From: Sphingomonas sp. Y57
GTDB taxonomy: Bacteria > Pseudomonadota > Alphaproteobacteria > Sphingomonadales > Sphingomonadaceae
Length of the DNA: 64,000 bases
NCBI RefSeq assembly: GCF_001015195.1
Contig: NZ_LDES01000092.1
Coordinates: 1 to 64,000, forward strand
Direction: 5' to 3'
Shown here: in pieces, positions 35,151-44,035 of the stretch
Layout: every line of letters begins with the position of its first letter
How positions within the stretch are numbered: the stretch's first letter is position 1
The notes under the pieces: model-generated
The model's input: only the letters and a program-made list of their open reading frames with translations
Told to the model about the DNA's origin: nothing
The model's database searches: none
Made by a program: the position numbers and the translations under genes

Positions 35151-36518
35151 ATGATGCTTTCGATAAACCCGAGCACGGGCGAGGAGATCGGCCGCTATCC
35201 CCATCATACCGATACGGAAATGGGCGGGGCGCTGGATGCCGCCCGTGCGGCACAGGCAAGCTGGCGTCTCCAATCGCCGGAAGATCGCACCGCGCTGCTC
35301 CGGGCTCTCGCCGCCCTGTTACGCAGTCGCAAGCAGGGTCTGGCCCGGCTGATAACGCTCGAAATGGGCAAGCCCATCACCGAGGCGGAGGCGGAGATCG
35401 AGAAATGTGCCCATACCTGCGACGTCTATGCCGATCAGGCGCCGGCATGGCTCGGTGCGGTGCCGGTATCGGCCGCGATCCGCGATAGCGCCATAACGTT
35501 CGAGCCGCTCGGCACGGTGCTGGCGGTGATGCCGTGGAATTATCCGTTCTGGCAGGTTTTCCGCTTCCTCGCGCCCGCGCTGGCGGCCGGCAATGCCGGG
35601 ATCGTCAAGCATGCCGTCAACGTCCCGCAATGCGCGATTGCGATCGAGGAACTGGTCCGCAACGCCGGGTGTCCCGAGGGCCTTTTCCGGTGCCTGCGGA
35701 TCGATCCCCCGGCGGTTTCGAAAATAATCGCAGATGACCGCATCGCAGCCGTCACCGTGACCGGATCGACGCGGGTGGGAGCACTGATCGCCGAACAGGC
35801 CGGTCGCGCGATCAAGAAGCAGGTGCTGGAACTGGGGGGTTCCGATCCCTTCATCGTCCTGGGCGACGCCGATCTCGAAAAGGCGGCGACGGCGGCAGTG
35901 AAGGCACGCTTCACCAATGTCGGCCAGAGTTGCGTCAATGCCAAGCGGTTCATCGTGGTCGAAGCCGTGGCAGATCGGTTCGTCGAGCTTTTTGTGGCGA
36001 AGGCCAGCGCTCTGCACTCTGGCAATCCCCTGGATCGCGCGGTGGCGATCGGGCCGCTGGCCCGGGCGGACCTGCGCGACGCGCTGCACCGGCAAGTCGA
36101 GCGGACGGTGGCCGCCGGCGGGAAGCTGCTTTTGGGCGGCACCGTGCCCCAGGGGCCGGGCTTCTTCTATCCGCCGACGATCGTCGATCATGTCTCCCCC
36201 GACATGGCCGGCTTTTGCGAAGAGACCTTCGGCCCCTTCGCCGCCATCGTTCGGGTGGCCGATGAGGAGGACGCCCTTCGACTCGCCAACCAGACCGAAT
36301 ATGGCCTTGCCGCTTCCCTGTGGACCGCAGACGCGGAACATGGGCGACGCCTTGCAGCCCGCATCGATGCGGGCGCCGTCTTCGTGAACGCGGTCGTCGC
36401 GTCCGATCCTCTGCTGCCGTTCGGCGGCACCAAGCGATCCGGCTACGGCCGGGAACTGGCCAATTTCGGCATGTACGAATTCGTGAACATCAAGACCCTT
36501 TGTGTGGAGCCGGCATGA
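35151..36518 (+). CDS. NAD(P)-dependent aldehyde dehydrogenase (succinate-semialdehyde type)
   Basis: A 455-residue aldehyde dehydrogenase. Motifs include MPWNYPFWQVFRFLAPALAAGN, GSTRVGALIAEQAG, catalytic Glu in LELGGSDPFIVLG, catalytic Cys in GQSCVNAKRFIV and the end motif PFGGTKRSGYGRELANFGMYEF. The short length and wording match the YneI/Sad succinate-semialdehyde dehydrogenase branch. GAGGAGG lies upstream of the double ATG 35151/35154. The following cupin gene overlaps its stop, so the two are coupled. Confidence 0.88.
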   Translation: MMLSINPSTGEEIGRYPHHTDTEMGGALDAARAAQASWRLQSPEDRTALLRALAALLRSRKQGLARLITLEMGKPITEAEAEIEKCAHTCDVYADQAPAWLGAVPVSAAIRDSAITFEPLGTVLAVMPWNYPFWQVFRFLAPALAAGNAGIVKHAVNVPQCAIAIEELVRNAGCPEGLFRCLRIDPPAVSKIIADDRIAAVTVTGSTRVGALIAEQAGRAIKKQVLELGGSDPFIVLGDADLEKAATAAVKARFTNVGQSCVNAKRFIVVEAVADRFVELFVAKASALHSGNPLDRAVAIGPLARADLRDALHRQVERTVAAGGKLLLGGTVPQGPGFFYPPTIVDHVSPDMAGFCEETFGPFAAIVRVADEEDALRLANQTEYGLAASLWTADAEHGRRLAARIDAGAVFVNAVVASDPLLPFGGTKRSGYGRELANFGMYEFVNIKTLCVEPA

Positions 36519-36943
36519 CCTCGATGACAGACACCGGGCAGGCATCGCCCGCCATCCTCCGTCCGCAGGACCTGCCGGCCAAGGATCGCGGCGGCGGCAT
36601 CCGCACCGTCCCCCTGGTGACGGCGGGGACCGGGTCGCGACAGATGCTCAACGGCATCACGACGCTCGAACCGGGAGCAGCCGTCCCCCTCCATATTCAC
36701 AATTGCGAGGAAAGCGTATTGCTTCTTTCCGGCGTTGGCCGGGCCCATATCGATGGCGTCGAGCATGACGTATCCCCCGGCGCCGTCAGCTGGATCCCGG
36801 CGGGCGTGCCCCATTTCTTCCGGAACGTCTCCGAAACCGAGCCGATGACGATATTCTGGACCTACGCGTCCATCGATGCGACGCGGACGATCATCGCGAC
36901 CGGCGTCACGACCCGGATCGACGAGGAACACCGGCCGGGCTGA
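36515..36943 (+). CDS. cupin-domain protein
   Basis: A 142-residue single-cupin protein. The two cupin motifs appear as PLHIHNCEESVLLLSGVGRAHIDG (His-His-Glu) and PGAVSWIPAGVPHFFRN (His). It could be a small metal-dependent isomerase or dioxygenase, or a ligand sensor. The ATG overlaps the aldehyde dehydrogenase stop and TGGAG is correctly spaced, so it is the second gene of a two-gene operon. Exact function unknown. Confidence 0.85.
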   Translation: MTSMTDTGQASPAILRPQDLPAKDRGGGIRTVPLVTAGTGSRQMLNGITTLEPGAAVPLHIHNCEESVLLLSGVGRAHIDGVEHDVSPGAVSWIPAGVPHFFRNVSETEPMTIFWTYASIDATRTIIATGVTTRIDEEHRPG

Positions 36944-37006
36944 CGTCACCGCCCGCTCCGTGATCTGGCCGACGGCCACCCGCCGATCCTCTTGGAAGAA
37001 CGTCGC

Positions 37007-37678
37007 ATGCTCGTCCTCTGGCAGCAGATCGCTGCCGATTTCTCGAATATAGCTGCTCCCTCGGCGCTCGCCGCATTCGGCCAGGTCCTGATGATCGACG
37101 TCATGCTGGCGGGCGACAATGCCATCGTCGTCGGCGCCCTCGCCGCCGGCCTGCCCAATGCTCAGCGTCGCAAGGTCATCCTCATCGGCATCGTCGCCGC
37201 GCTCCTGCTGCGGATTACCTTCGCGCTGGTCGTCACCCGGCTCATGCAAATCGTCGGCCTCATCTTCGCCGGGGGCATGCTGCTGCTGTGGGTCGCCTGG
37301 AAAATGTATCGGGAACTGCACCCCGCCGGCGGCGGGCCGGCTTCGGGCCATATCCATGCCGATGAGAATTCCGGCGTGGCACCGGCAAAAAGCTTTGCCG
37401 CCGCTGCCTGCGCAGTTGCAGTGGCCGACGTGAGCATGAGCCTGGACGACGTGCTCGCGGTCGCCGGCGCCGCCCGGGAGCATCCCGGCATCCTGATCGT
37501 AGGCCTCATTCTGTCGGTCGCCCTCATGGGCGTGGCCGCCAACCTTATCGCCAAATATATCGAGCGCTTCCGCTGGATCGCTTATGCCGGCCTCGTCGTT
37601 ATCCTCTATGTTGCCCTCAAGATGATCTATGAGGGCTGGATCGACCCGAGCGTCGGCGCGATCCGGTTCTTCAGCTGA
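37007..37678 (+). CDS. TerC/YjbE-family integral membrane protein
   Basis: A 223-residue membrane protein with about seven helices. The conserved acidic motifs are DVMLAGDNAIVVGALAAGLP and ADVSMSLDDVLAVAGAA; these Asp residues are expected to bind metal in the membrane. TerC-type proteins are linked to Mn2+ export or metal loading and to tellurite or alkaline stress. ATG 37007 is preferred to TTG 36992 because GGAAG is nine bases before it. It lies beside stress and Mrp antiporter genes. Confidence 0.87.
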   Translation: MLVLWQQIAADFSNIAAPSALAAFGQVLMIDVMLAGDNAIVVGALAAGLPNAQRRKVILIGIVAALLLRITFALVVTRLMQIVGLIFAGGMLLLWVAWKMYRELHPAGGGPASGHIHADENSGVAPAKSFAAAACAVAVADVSMSLDDVLAVAGAAREHPGILIVGLILSVALMGVAANLIAKYIERFRWIAYAGLVVILYVALKMIYEGWIDPSVGAIRFFS

Positions 37679-37788
37679 AGTTCGCTCCGCCGCGCGGCGG
37701 AAGCGCGGGACCAGGGGCTACCATGATCGATGGATAGCCCGTCAAGGCGTGATAGGCGGCCGGCCGGGCGCGCCGCGTGATCCGATCG
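37679..37788. terminator. convergent intergenic region with two inverted repeats
   Basis: Between the TerC gene and the glutamate-synthase-like gene, which face each other. It holds a perfect 16-base palindrome TCCGCCGCGCGGCGGA (37686-37701) and a hairpin GGGCTACCAT...ATGGATAGCCC (37715-37740, one bulge). Neither has a long T-run. Probably a bidirectional transcription stop. Confidence 0.45.
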
Positions 37789-39384
37789 CTACGCGACCTC
37801 GAAGCTATCGGCACGTGCGAGGCCCCAGATACGATCGTAGAAATCATGATCGCAGCGATCGTTGAGAAGCTCGCCGGGTTCCAGGTAGACGTGCAGCTGG
37901 GAAAACAGCCGGATCTCGGTGCGGCTGACCCGGCGAACCAGGTGGTGCGCGCCGATCTGGCTGGGGTGCTCCAGCCCGGCGGCGGCAATCATCTCGGCCA
38001 GCCCGGCCAGCGTGTTGCGGTGGAAATTTTCGACGCGCTGGGCCTTGTCGGGCACGACGAGCGCGCGCTGCCGCGCGTGGTCCTGCGTAGCGACGCCGAC
38101 CGGGCAGCGATTGGTGTGGCATGACAATGACTGGATGCATCCGAGGGCGAACATGAAGCCGCGCCCGGCATTGGCCCAGTCGGCGCCAAGCGCCATCACG
38201 GCCGCTATGTCGAAGGCGCTGACGATCTTGCCCGCCGCGCCAACCCTGATCTTCTCGCGCAGGCCGGCACCAACCAGCGTGTTGTGGACGAAGAGAAGTC
38301 CCTCGCGCATCGGCAGGCCGAGATGGTCGGTGAACTCAAGCGGCGCGGCGCCGGTGCCGCCTTCGCCCCCGTCGACGACGATGAAGTCGGGCAATATCCC
38401 GGTCTGGCGCATTGCCTTGACCATGCCCATGAACTCCCATGGGTGACCGATGCAGAGCTTGAACCCCACGGGCTTGCCCTTGGAAAGCTGGCGCAGCCTG
38501 CCGATGAACTCCATCATCTCGACAGGGGTCGAGAAAGCGCGGTGGCGGGACGGCGATATGCAATCCTCGCCCATCGGGACGCCGCGCGTCACCGAGATCT
38601 CGGCGGTAACCTTGGCCGCGGGCAGGATGCCGCCATGCCCCGGCTTGGCGCCCTGACTCATTTTGATCTCGATCATCTTTACCTGGGGATCGGCCGCCTG
38701 CTCCGCGAACCGCGACGCATCGAAATTACCGTCGGCCGTGCGGCATCCGAAATAGCCCGAGCCGATCTCCCAGATCAGGTCGCCGCCGGCCTCGCGATGA
38801 TAGGGGCTGATGCTGCCCTCGCCGGTATCGTGCGCGAAGCCGCCCATCTTCGCACCCTTGTTCAGCGCCCGGATCGCATTGGCGCTGAGCGAGCCGAAGC
38901 TCATTGCCGAGATGTTGAAGATCGAGGCGCTGTAACGCTGGGTACACTGGTCGCCGCCGATCTCCAGCCGGAAGGTCGTCGGATCGGCGACCGGCGCTGG
39001 ACGCACCGAATGCGCAATGAATTCATATCCGTCCGCATAGACGTTCTGGAGCGTGCCGAAGGCCCGCTCGCTGCTCTCGTTCTTCGACCGGGCATAGACG
39101 AGCGCCCGCTGGCTGCGGGAAAAGGGCGTCTGCTCGTCATCGCCTTCGATCAGATACTGGCGGATCTCCGGGCGGATATCCTCGAACAGCCATCGCAGGC
39201 GACCGATGATGGGATAGTTCCTTCGCACCGAATGCAGCGGTTGTGCGAGGTCGTAGATGCCCAGCAGGGAGAGCAGGGCGCCGATGGCGAAGGGCGGCAT
39301 CGCCCATACCGCGGGCAGGTAATAGCCAGATACGATAGCGGTGATCAGGCAAAGCGCGAGCGCTGTGAACCGGGTGAATATCAC
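37789..39384 (-). CDS. FMN-binding glutamate-synthase-family protein, membrane-anchored
   Basis: A protein of about 531 residues with two N-terminal membrane helices (TALALCLITAIVSGYYL and PFAIGALLSLLGIYDLA), followed by a GltB-type FMN barrel: ISAMSFGSLSANAIRALN, HDTGEGSISPYH, EIKMSQGAKPGHGG, VVDGGEGGTGAAP. A [3Fe-4S] site of the C-x5-C-x4-C type lies in GCIQSLSCHTNRCPVG. It lacks the glutaminase domain of true glutamate synthase, so its substrate is unknown. GTG 39384 after GGAGAAG is the preferred start; an in-frame ATG at 39459 lies further upstream. Confidence 0.87.
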   Translation of the reverse strand: MIFTRFTALALCLITAIVSGYYLPAVWAMPPFAIGALLSLLGIYDLAQPLHSVRRNYPIIGRLRWLFEDIRPEIRQYLIEGDDEQTPFSRSQRALVYARSKNESSERAFGTLQNVYADGYEFIAHSVRPAPVADPTTFRLEIGGDQCTQRYSASIFNISAMSFGSLSANAIRALNKGAKMGGFAHDTGEGSISPYHREAGGDLIWEIGSGYFGCRTADGNFDASRFAEQAADPQVKMIEIKMSQGAKPGHGGILPAAKVTAEISVTRGVPMGEDCISPSRHRAFSTPVEMMEFIGRLRQLSKGKPVGFKLCIGHPWEFMGMVKAMRQTGILPDFIVVDGGEGGTGAAPLEFTDHLGLPMREGLLFVHNTLVGAGLREKIRVGAAGKIVSAFDIAAVMALGADWANAGRGFMFALGCIQSLSCHTNRCPVGVATQDHARQRALVVPDKAQRVENFHRNTLAGLAEMIAAAGLEHPSQIGAHHLVRRVSRTEIRLFSQLHVYLEPGELLNDRCDHDFYDRIWGLARADSFEVA

Positions 39385-39468
39385 GCATGCTTCTCCGTGC
39401 CCGAAAGGATCGCCACCGGCATAGCCCGGCAACGGCCGTCCCATCCAGCCCGGCGACATGTCCGCCGA

Positions 39469-40380
39469 TCAGTCTGCGCCCATGTCCTCCGTATCCGAAG
39501 GCACGGGATGCTGCTCCCCGCCCCGATATCCATGCGGAACGACGAGGATGTCCCGGTCGGCATCGGCGAGGAGCTCCTCCGCCACGCTGCCCAGCAGGAA
39601 CCGCTTCAGCCCTCTTTTCTGGCTGGTTCCGACGACCACCAGCGATGCTTTCGCCTCCCGGGCGGCTTCCAATATCGTCCGGGCCGGTCTGCCGTTGACG
39701 GCGACGAGCATCCGCGGGGCCGAGCCGATCCCGGCATCGCGCAGAAGGGCGCGGAAGGCCCCGTCCACGCGGCGCTTCTCGGAAGCGACATAGTGGTGGA
39801 TCGCCTCCGCCGGCGTCATGCCGATTCGCATCATCCCTTCCGCCGGGGCATCGAATGCGTGCATGGCGATCATTCCGGACCGCTCGAGGATCGGCAGCCC
39901 CACTTTGTGCTTCGCGGCGCTCATAGACGCCTCGTCCATGTCGAATGCGACGAGGACCCTGGCGTAGGGCGATGACGGAACGCCGGCGGCCATCAGCACC
40001 GGATGACGGCTGCGCGCGATCGTGCGCTCCGCAGTCGTACCCGCGAAAGCGTTCCTCAACTGCCGACGGTGCGGGCCGACGACGATCAGCGCGGGATCGA
40101 CCCGCTCCGCAACGCGCAATATGCCGGAGAAGGCATCCCCGGTGACGACTTCGGCCCGCGCTGTGACGCCATCGACCTGGCCGAGCGTCCGGACGCACTC
40201 CTCCAGGATCGAACGCGATGCCGCCGCCTGGGCATCGATCAGATATTGGGGCTGATCGTCATCGACGACGTTCACCAGCCGCAGGACCATGTCGAACTGT
40301 TTTGCCAGCATCGTTGCCCGCCGCAGCGCCCGGTCCGATCGGGGCGAGAAGTCGGTCGCGACCACAATGTCCGATCGCAT
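39469..40380 (-). CDS. tandem universal stress protein (UspA family)
   Basis: A 303-residue protein made of two Usp domains (about 1-145 and 150-285). Domain 1 begins DIVVATDFSPRSDRAL and ends with a VVGPHRRQLRNAFAGTTAERT variant. Domain 2 has RVLVAFDMDEAS and the ATP-binding VVVGTSQKRGLKRFLLGSVAEELL. Usp proteins are induced by starvation, oxidative or respiratory stress. GGAGG is six bases upstream of ATG 40380. It is cooriented with the glutamate-synthase-like gene. Confidence 0.9.
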   Translation of the reverse strand: MRSDIVVATDFSPRSDRALRRATMLAKQFDMVLRLVNVVDDDQPQYLIDAQAAASRSILEECVRTLGQVDGVTARAEVVTGDAFSGILRVAERVDPALIVVGPHRRQLRNAFAGTTAERTIARSRHPVLMAAGVPSSPYARVLVAFDMDEASMSAAKHKVGLPILERSGMIAMHAFDAPAEGMMRIGMTPAEAIHHYVASEKRRVDGAFRALLRDAGIGSAPRMLVAVNGRPARTILEAAREAKASLVVVGTSQKRGLKRFLLGSVAEELLADADRDILVVPHGYRGGEQHPVPSDTEDMGAD

Positions 40381-40407
40381 GTGTACCTCCGTTTCACGTC
40401 TAGGGGG

Positions 40408-40707
40408 TCAAACGAGCATCCAGGCCATCGCGAAGGCTACGGCAAGCAAGGGGAAAGCGAGCAACCCGACCAGTTCGAGCACCGGCGTCCGCAACTGCCT
40501 GCGATGATCGCGTTCAAACGCTGCGAGCTTGCCCGACAGGCGCGCATCGGCGGTCATCAGGCTACGGTCGATCATCTTGATCCGGGGGGAAAGCTCGATC
40601 AGCTCATCGATCTCGCGCTCGTCCAGGGCAGGATAGCGTTCGATCAGAGTTTCAAAGCGTACGGTCGCTTCAGACCGGGGTGCGGCCTGATGGAAGGAAG
40701 TCGACAT
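40408..40707 (-). CDS. small single-pass membrane protein, unknown function
   Basis: A 99-residue protein beginning at ATG 40707 after AAGGA. The N-terminal two thirds is charged and helical (FETLIERYPALDEREIDELI, then KMIDRSLMTADARLSGKLAA), and the C-terminus is a single hydrophobic helix (ELVGLLAFPLLAVAFAMAW). It resembles short tail-anchored proteins with no assigned role. It lies between the Usp gene and the Mrp operon on the same strand and may share their stress regulation. Confidence 0.7.
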   Translation of the reverse strand: MSTSFHQAAPRSEATVRFETLIERYPALDEREIDELIELSPRIKMIDRSLMTADARLSGKLAAFERDHRRQLRTPVLELVGLLAFPLLAVAFAMAWMLV

Positions 40708-40919
40708 TCTACGGATCCTTTTCAGCAATCCGGGCATGCTCGCGCAGGCAAGACATCGCCCGTAACCAACGGGGTCGCCTTGGGCATCCGATGCTGTGAA
40801 GGAGACGAGGATCACACTCGCTCAGCGGATGCCGGTATTCTCCGGACGCATGCGCTGGCGAGGGCTGCGTCCGGCTAGATGCCGATCATCAGGCGCTGGG
40901 GCTCGCGAGGGCCGAAAAG

Positions 40920-40937
40920 ACCATGAATGTTCATGGT
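40920..40937. repeat. perfect inverted repeat ACCATGAA-TG-TTCATGGT
   Basis: Eight-base perfect arms with a two-base spacer, 28 bases beyond the stop of the last Mrp gene. Without a T-run it is not a classical terminator. It may be an operator for the small membrane protein gene downstream, or an RNA 3'-end stabiliser. Confidence 0.5.
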
Positions 40938-40964
40938 TGAGAGATGGGGGGCGTAGCCGAGGAG

Positions 40965-41327
40965 TCAAGCCTCGCCCGGCGGCGGGGGCGCATCACTGGG
41001 GACGGCGGCTCCCGCCCGGCGGTCGCGATAGAGGGCGGCACGGGCGAGCAGCACCAGCGTGACCGGCGTGGTCAGCGTGACGAACACCGCGATGAGGATC
41101 TCGTGGATGACGGGCCGGCCCTGCAACACGGAGAAGCAGATGATCGATGCCGCCAGGATGCAGGCCGTCCCCATCGTCGAACCCAGCGTGGGAGCGTGCA
41201 CACGTTCGTAGAAGCTGCCGAGCCGGAGCATGCCGATAACCCCGATCAGGGTAACCGAGGCTCCGAGCAGCACCAATGCCCCCACGATGATCGCCGCCCA
41301 TAGCGGCAGGTCGGGCGCCTGGATCAT
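40965..41327 (-). CDS. mnhG: Na+/H+ antiporter subunit G
   Basis: A 120-residue Mrp subunit G with three helices ([57 protein letters not shown]) and the family motif [19 protein letters not shown]. Part of the multi-subunit Mrp complex that drives Na+ or K+ export in exchange for protons. ATG 41327 overlaps the subunit F stop by four bases. Last gene of the operon. Confidence 0.92.
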   Translation of the reverse strand: MIQAPDLPLWAAIIVGALVLLGASVTLIGVIGMLRLGSFYERVHAPTLGSTMGTACILAASIICFSVLQGRPVIHEILIAVFVTLTTPVTLVLLARAALYRDRRAGAAVPSDAPPPPGEA

Positions 41328-41605
41328 TCGATTACCTCTCCGCGCATGAGGAATTTCGCGAGCGCCACCGTTCCCGCGAAGCCCAGCAGGGCGATGACGA
41401 GCGCGGCCTCGAAGAACAGCGTGCGGCCTGTCTGTATGCCATAAGTCAGCAGCAGCAGCATCCCGGCGACATAGAGTGCGTCGAGACCAAGCACTCGGTC
41501 CTGCGCCCGCGGACCGCGAAGGACGCGGAAGGCGGCGCACGCCATGGCAATGCCGAGAATGATCTGGGCCGCGGTGATCGCCAGCGCCAGGGCAAGCGCC
41601 GTCAT
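41324..41605 (-). CDS. mnhF: Na+/H+ antiporter subunit F
   Basis: A 93-residue membrane protein with three helices and the subunit F pattern [20 protein letters not shown], followed by [22 protein letters not shown]. It overlaps subunit E upstream and subunit G downstream by ATGA four-base overlaps, typical of tightly coupled Mrp operons. Confidence 0.92.
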   Translation of the reverse strand: MTALALALAITAAQIILGIAMACAAFRVLRGPRAQDRVLGLDALYVAGMLLLLTYGIQTGRTLFFEAALVIALLGFAGTVALAKFLMRGEVIE

Positions 41606-42084
41606 TCGAAGATCTCCATCAGCAGCTTCTCGTACCGATTCTTGATCAGCGCGATCCAGTCGCTCTCATCGATCAGATCGAGCACGTGGATGAGCACCGT
41701 ATGACGCCGTGCGTCGTGCTGAAGCCAGATAGTCCCCGGTGTCGCCGTGATGATCACGGCCAGTGCCGCCAGGCCCTGGGGACTGCGCAGGTCGATCGGC
41801 AGTTCGATGAAGCCCGACCGGCGGTCGCGCGGAGCAAACAGCACGATCCTGGCGACCGCGATATTCGAACGCACGATGTCGACGATGACGATGCCGGCCA
41901 GTTTCAGCATCGCCCTGCCGAAGCGGACGCGCACCCGCTCGGGAGAAAGCAGCAGCCCCACGCGAGAAACGATGAGGGCGACCAGGACTCCCAGCAGGAT
42001 ATGCCCCGGCGAAAAGCCGGTCAGCAGGACCCACATGGCGAAAAGGAGCGCCGACAGGACGGGAAAGGGCAGTATCCGGCTCAT
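41602..42084 (-). CDS. mnhE: Na+/H+ antiporter subunit E
   Basis: A 160-residue subunit with N-terminal helices ([21 protein letters not shown]), then the conserved [12 protein letters not shown] and [25 protein letters not shown] cytoplasmic part. Required for complex assembly. The correct start is ATG 42084, overlapping the subunit D stop; the same frame continues open upstream but that is inside mnhD. Confidence 0.92.
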   Translation of the reverse strand: MSRILPFPVLSALLFAMWVLLTGFSPGHILLGVLVALIVSRVGLLLSPERVRVRFGRAMLKLAGIVIVDIVRSNIAVARIVLFAPRDRRSGFIELPIDLRSPQGLAALAVIITATPGTIWLQHDARRHTVLIHVLDLIDESDWIALIKNRYEKLLMEIFE

Positions 42085-43697
42085 CGCGGCGCCTCCACCG
42101 TGCGGGGAGCGTCCAGCACCGCCTCGAGATAGGCGGTACGATCCCTGAGCGTGGCGGCGGTCAATTCGATGTAGCGGAATGCGGGACCCGACCAGATCAT
42201 CAGCGCCAGGCAGGCGGACAGCAGCACGGCGATCGGCACGACTTCGATCACGCTCAGCCGCGCCGGCGCTTCGTCCGCCGGCGTCCAGAGCAGATCGATG
42301 CCAGCGCGGGTCAGCGCAATCATCGTCGCCAGACCCGACAGGATGATGAGGCCGATCAGGATCCACGACGTCGGCCCGACAGCTTCGTTGCGGAACAGCG
42401 CGTCGATGATGGCGAACTTGGCGATGAACCCCGACAAAGGCGGCAGTCCGGCCAGCAGCAGGGTACAGAAGATGAACCCGCCCCCCAGCACCGCGATCGT
42501 CCCGGGGATGACGATGCCGATCTCGTCGCCGTCCTTTTCGATCGCACCGGTATATTCGTCGTCGAACACCGGCTCCGCAATGCCCGCGATGAAATCCTCC
42601 TCGTCGGCATTGCGCTCGACTGGCTCGATGATCAGGTAGAGCGCCCCCACCGCCAGCGTTGAGCTGGCCAGGTAGAAGATCATCGCCGCCGTCAGCGCCT
42701 CGCCGCCGATGCCGATCGCGGCCAGCAGGGTGCCGGACGAGACGAGCACATAATGGCCCGCGACCCGCGAGAGGGTTCGGGTTGCCAATATCCCCAGCGT
42801 GCCGAACGCCATCGTCGCGAAGCCGGACCAGATCAGCCATTGGTCGGTGAAGTCGGCGGCGCTGCCCGATGCCGCCCCGAACAGCAGCGAGGACAGCCGC
42901 AGGACGATGTAGATCCCGACCTTGGTCATGATGGCGAAGATCGCCGCCACGGGCGGCGCTGCCACGGCATAGGTGCGGGGCAGCCAGAAGCTGAGCGGCC
43001 ATATGCCCGATTTGACGAGGAAGGCGATCCCCAGGATCGCGGCACCCGCCTCCAGCAGCATGAGGTCGGCCGCGGGCACCGCCGGGATGCGCCGGGCGAG
43101 CTCGGCCATGTTGAGGGTGCCCGTCACCGCGTAGATCATCGCCACGCCGATCAGGAACAGCAGCGAGGTGGCGATATTGATGGCGATATAATGGAGCCCC
43201 GCCTTCGTCCTTTCCGCCCCCGATCCGTGGAGGATCAGGCCGTAGGACGCAGCCAGCAGCACTTCGAAGAAGACGAAGAGGTTGAAGATGTCGCCGGTCA
43301 GGAACGCTCCGTTGACCCCCGCCAGCAGCAGCAGGAACAAGGCATGGAAGCGTGGGCCGGAGCGGTCCCACCGCGCCAGCGCGTAGAATAGCGACGTGAA
43401 GCCGAGCACGCTGGTCAGGAGCAGCATCAGCGCCGACAGCCGATCCGCGACGAGCACGATCCCGAAGGGAGCGGGCCAGTCTCCGACCAGATAGGCGCGT
43501 GGCCCGGCACCGCCGCCGAGGCCGCCGTCCGCCTGCCAGATAAGCAGGGTGGCGATGATCGCCAGCGCTCCGGTGGTACCCAGGCCGAGCAGCCGCTTCA
43601 CCGCCCGCCGCCGTTCGTCGAATGACAGCATGAGCGCGCTGACCACGATCGGGAGCAGGATCGGCGCGACGATCAGATGGTCCATCCAGCCGCTCAC
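42081..43697 (-). CDS. mnhD: Na+/H+ antiporter subunit D
   Basis: About 538 residues, around 14 membrane helices, homologous to respiratory complex I proton-pumping subunits. Key parts are FVFFEVLLAASYGLILHG (transmembrane Glu), LVKSGIWPLSFWLPRTYAVAAPPVAA (Lys and conserved Pro) and MTKVGIYIVLRL. A cytoplasmic insertion of about 40 acidic residues (EPVERNADEEDF to KDGDEIG) is present late in the protein. GTG 43697 overlaps the subunit C stop and has GGAGG nine bases upstream; ATG 43685 is the alternative. Confidence 0.92.
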   Translation of the reverse strand: MSGWMDHLIVAPILLPIVVSALMLSFDERRRAVKRLLGLGTTGALAIIATLLIWQADGGLGGGAGPRAYLVGDWPAPFGIVLVADRLSALMLLLTSVLGFTSLFYALARWDRSGPRFHALFLLLLAGVNGAFLTGDIFNLFVFFEVLLAASYGLILHGSGAERTKAGLHYIAINIATSLLFLIGVAMIYAVTGTLNMAELARRIPAVPAADLMLLEAGAAILGIAFLVKSGIWPLSFWLPRTYAVAAPPVAAIFAIMTKVGIYIVLRLSSLLFGAASGSAADFTDQWLIWSGFATMAFGTLGILATRTLSRVAGHYVLVSSGTLLAAIGIGGEALTAAMIFYLASSTLAVGALYLIIEPVERNADEEDFIAGIAEPVFDDEYTGAIEKDGDEIGIVIPGTIAVLGGGFIFCTLLLAGLPPLSGFIAKFAIIDALFRNEAVGPTSWILIGLIILSGLATMIALTRAGIDLLWTPADEAPARLSVIEVVPIAVLLSACLALMIWSGPAFRYIELTAATLRDRTAYLEAVLDAPRTVEAPR

Positions 43698-44035
43698 CGG
43701 TCGTCCTCCTCGCCATCGACATGGTCGGTGCCGGTGATCCCGCGCGCGGCGAGCAGCACGACCAGCAGCAAGGCCGTGGTGGCAAACGAGATGACGATGG
43801 CGGTCAGGACCAGCGCCTGCGGGACGGGATCGGCATAGAGCGCCGGATCGACGCCTTCCTTGCCGACGATCGGCGGCGCGTCGGAGCGGAGCCGGCCGGA
43901 GGCGAGGATGAACAGGTTCACCGCATAGGAAAGAAGCGACAGACCCAGCACGACCTGGAAGGTACGGGGCCGGAACAGCAGCCAGAGGCCGGAAGCCGTC
44001 AAGATGCCGATGGCGAGGGCGAGCACGGCTTCCAT
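43694..44035 (-). CDS. mnhC: Na+/H+ antiporter subunit C
   Basis: A 113-residue NuoK-like subunit with three helices: AVLALAIGILTASGLWLL, QVVLGLSLLSYAVNLFIL and PQALVLTAIVISFATTALLL (with conserved ALVLTAIVI). Start at ATG 44035 overlaps the subunit A/B stop by one base (TGATG). Confidence 0.92.
   Translation of the reverse strand: MEAVLALAIGILTASGLWLLFRPRTFQVVLGLSLLSYAVNLFILASGRLRSDAPPIVGKEGVDPALYADPVPQALVLTAIVISFATTALLLVVLLAARGITGTDHVDGEEDDR

Noticed and set aside
42085-43785. long upstream extension in frame with mnhE
   Set aside because: It is Arg-rich shadow sequence inside mnhD; the ATG at 42084 with overlap to the mnhD stop is the real start.
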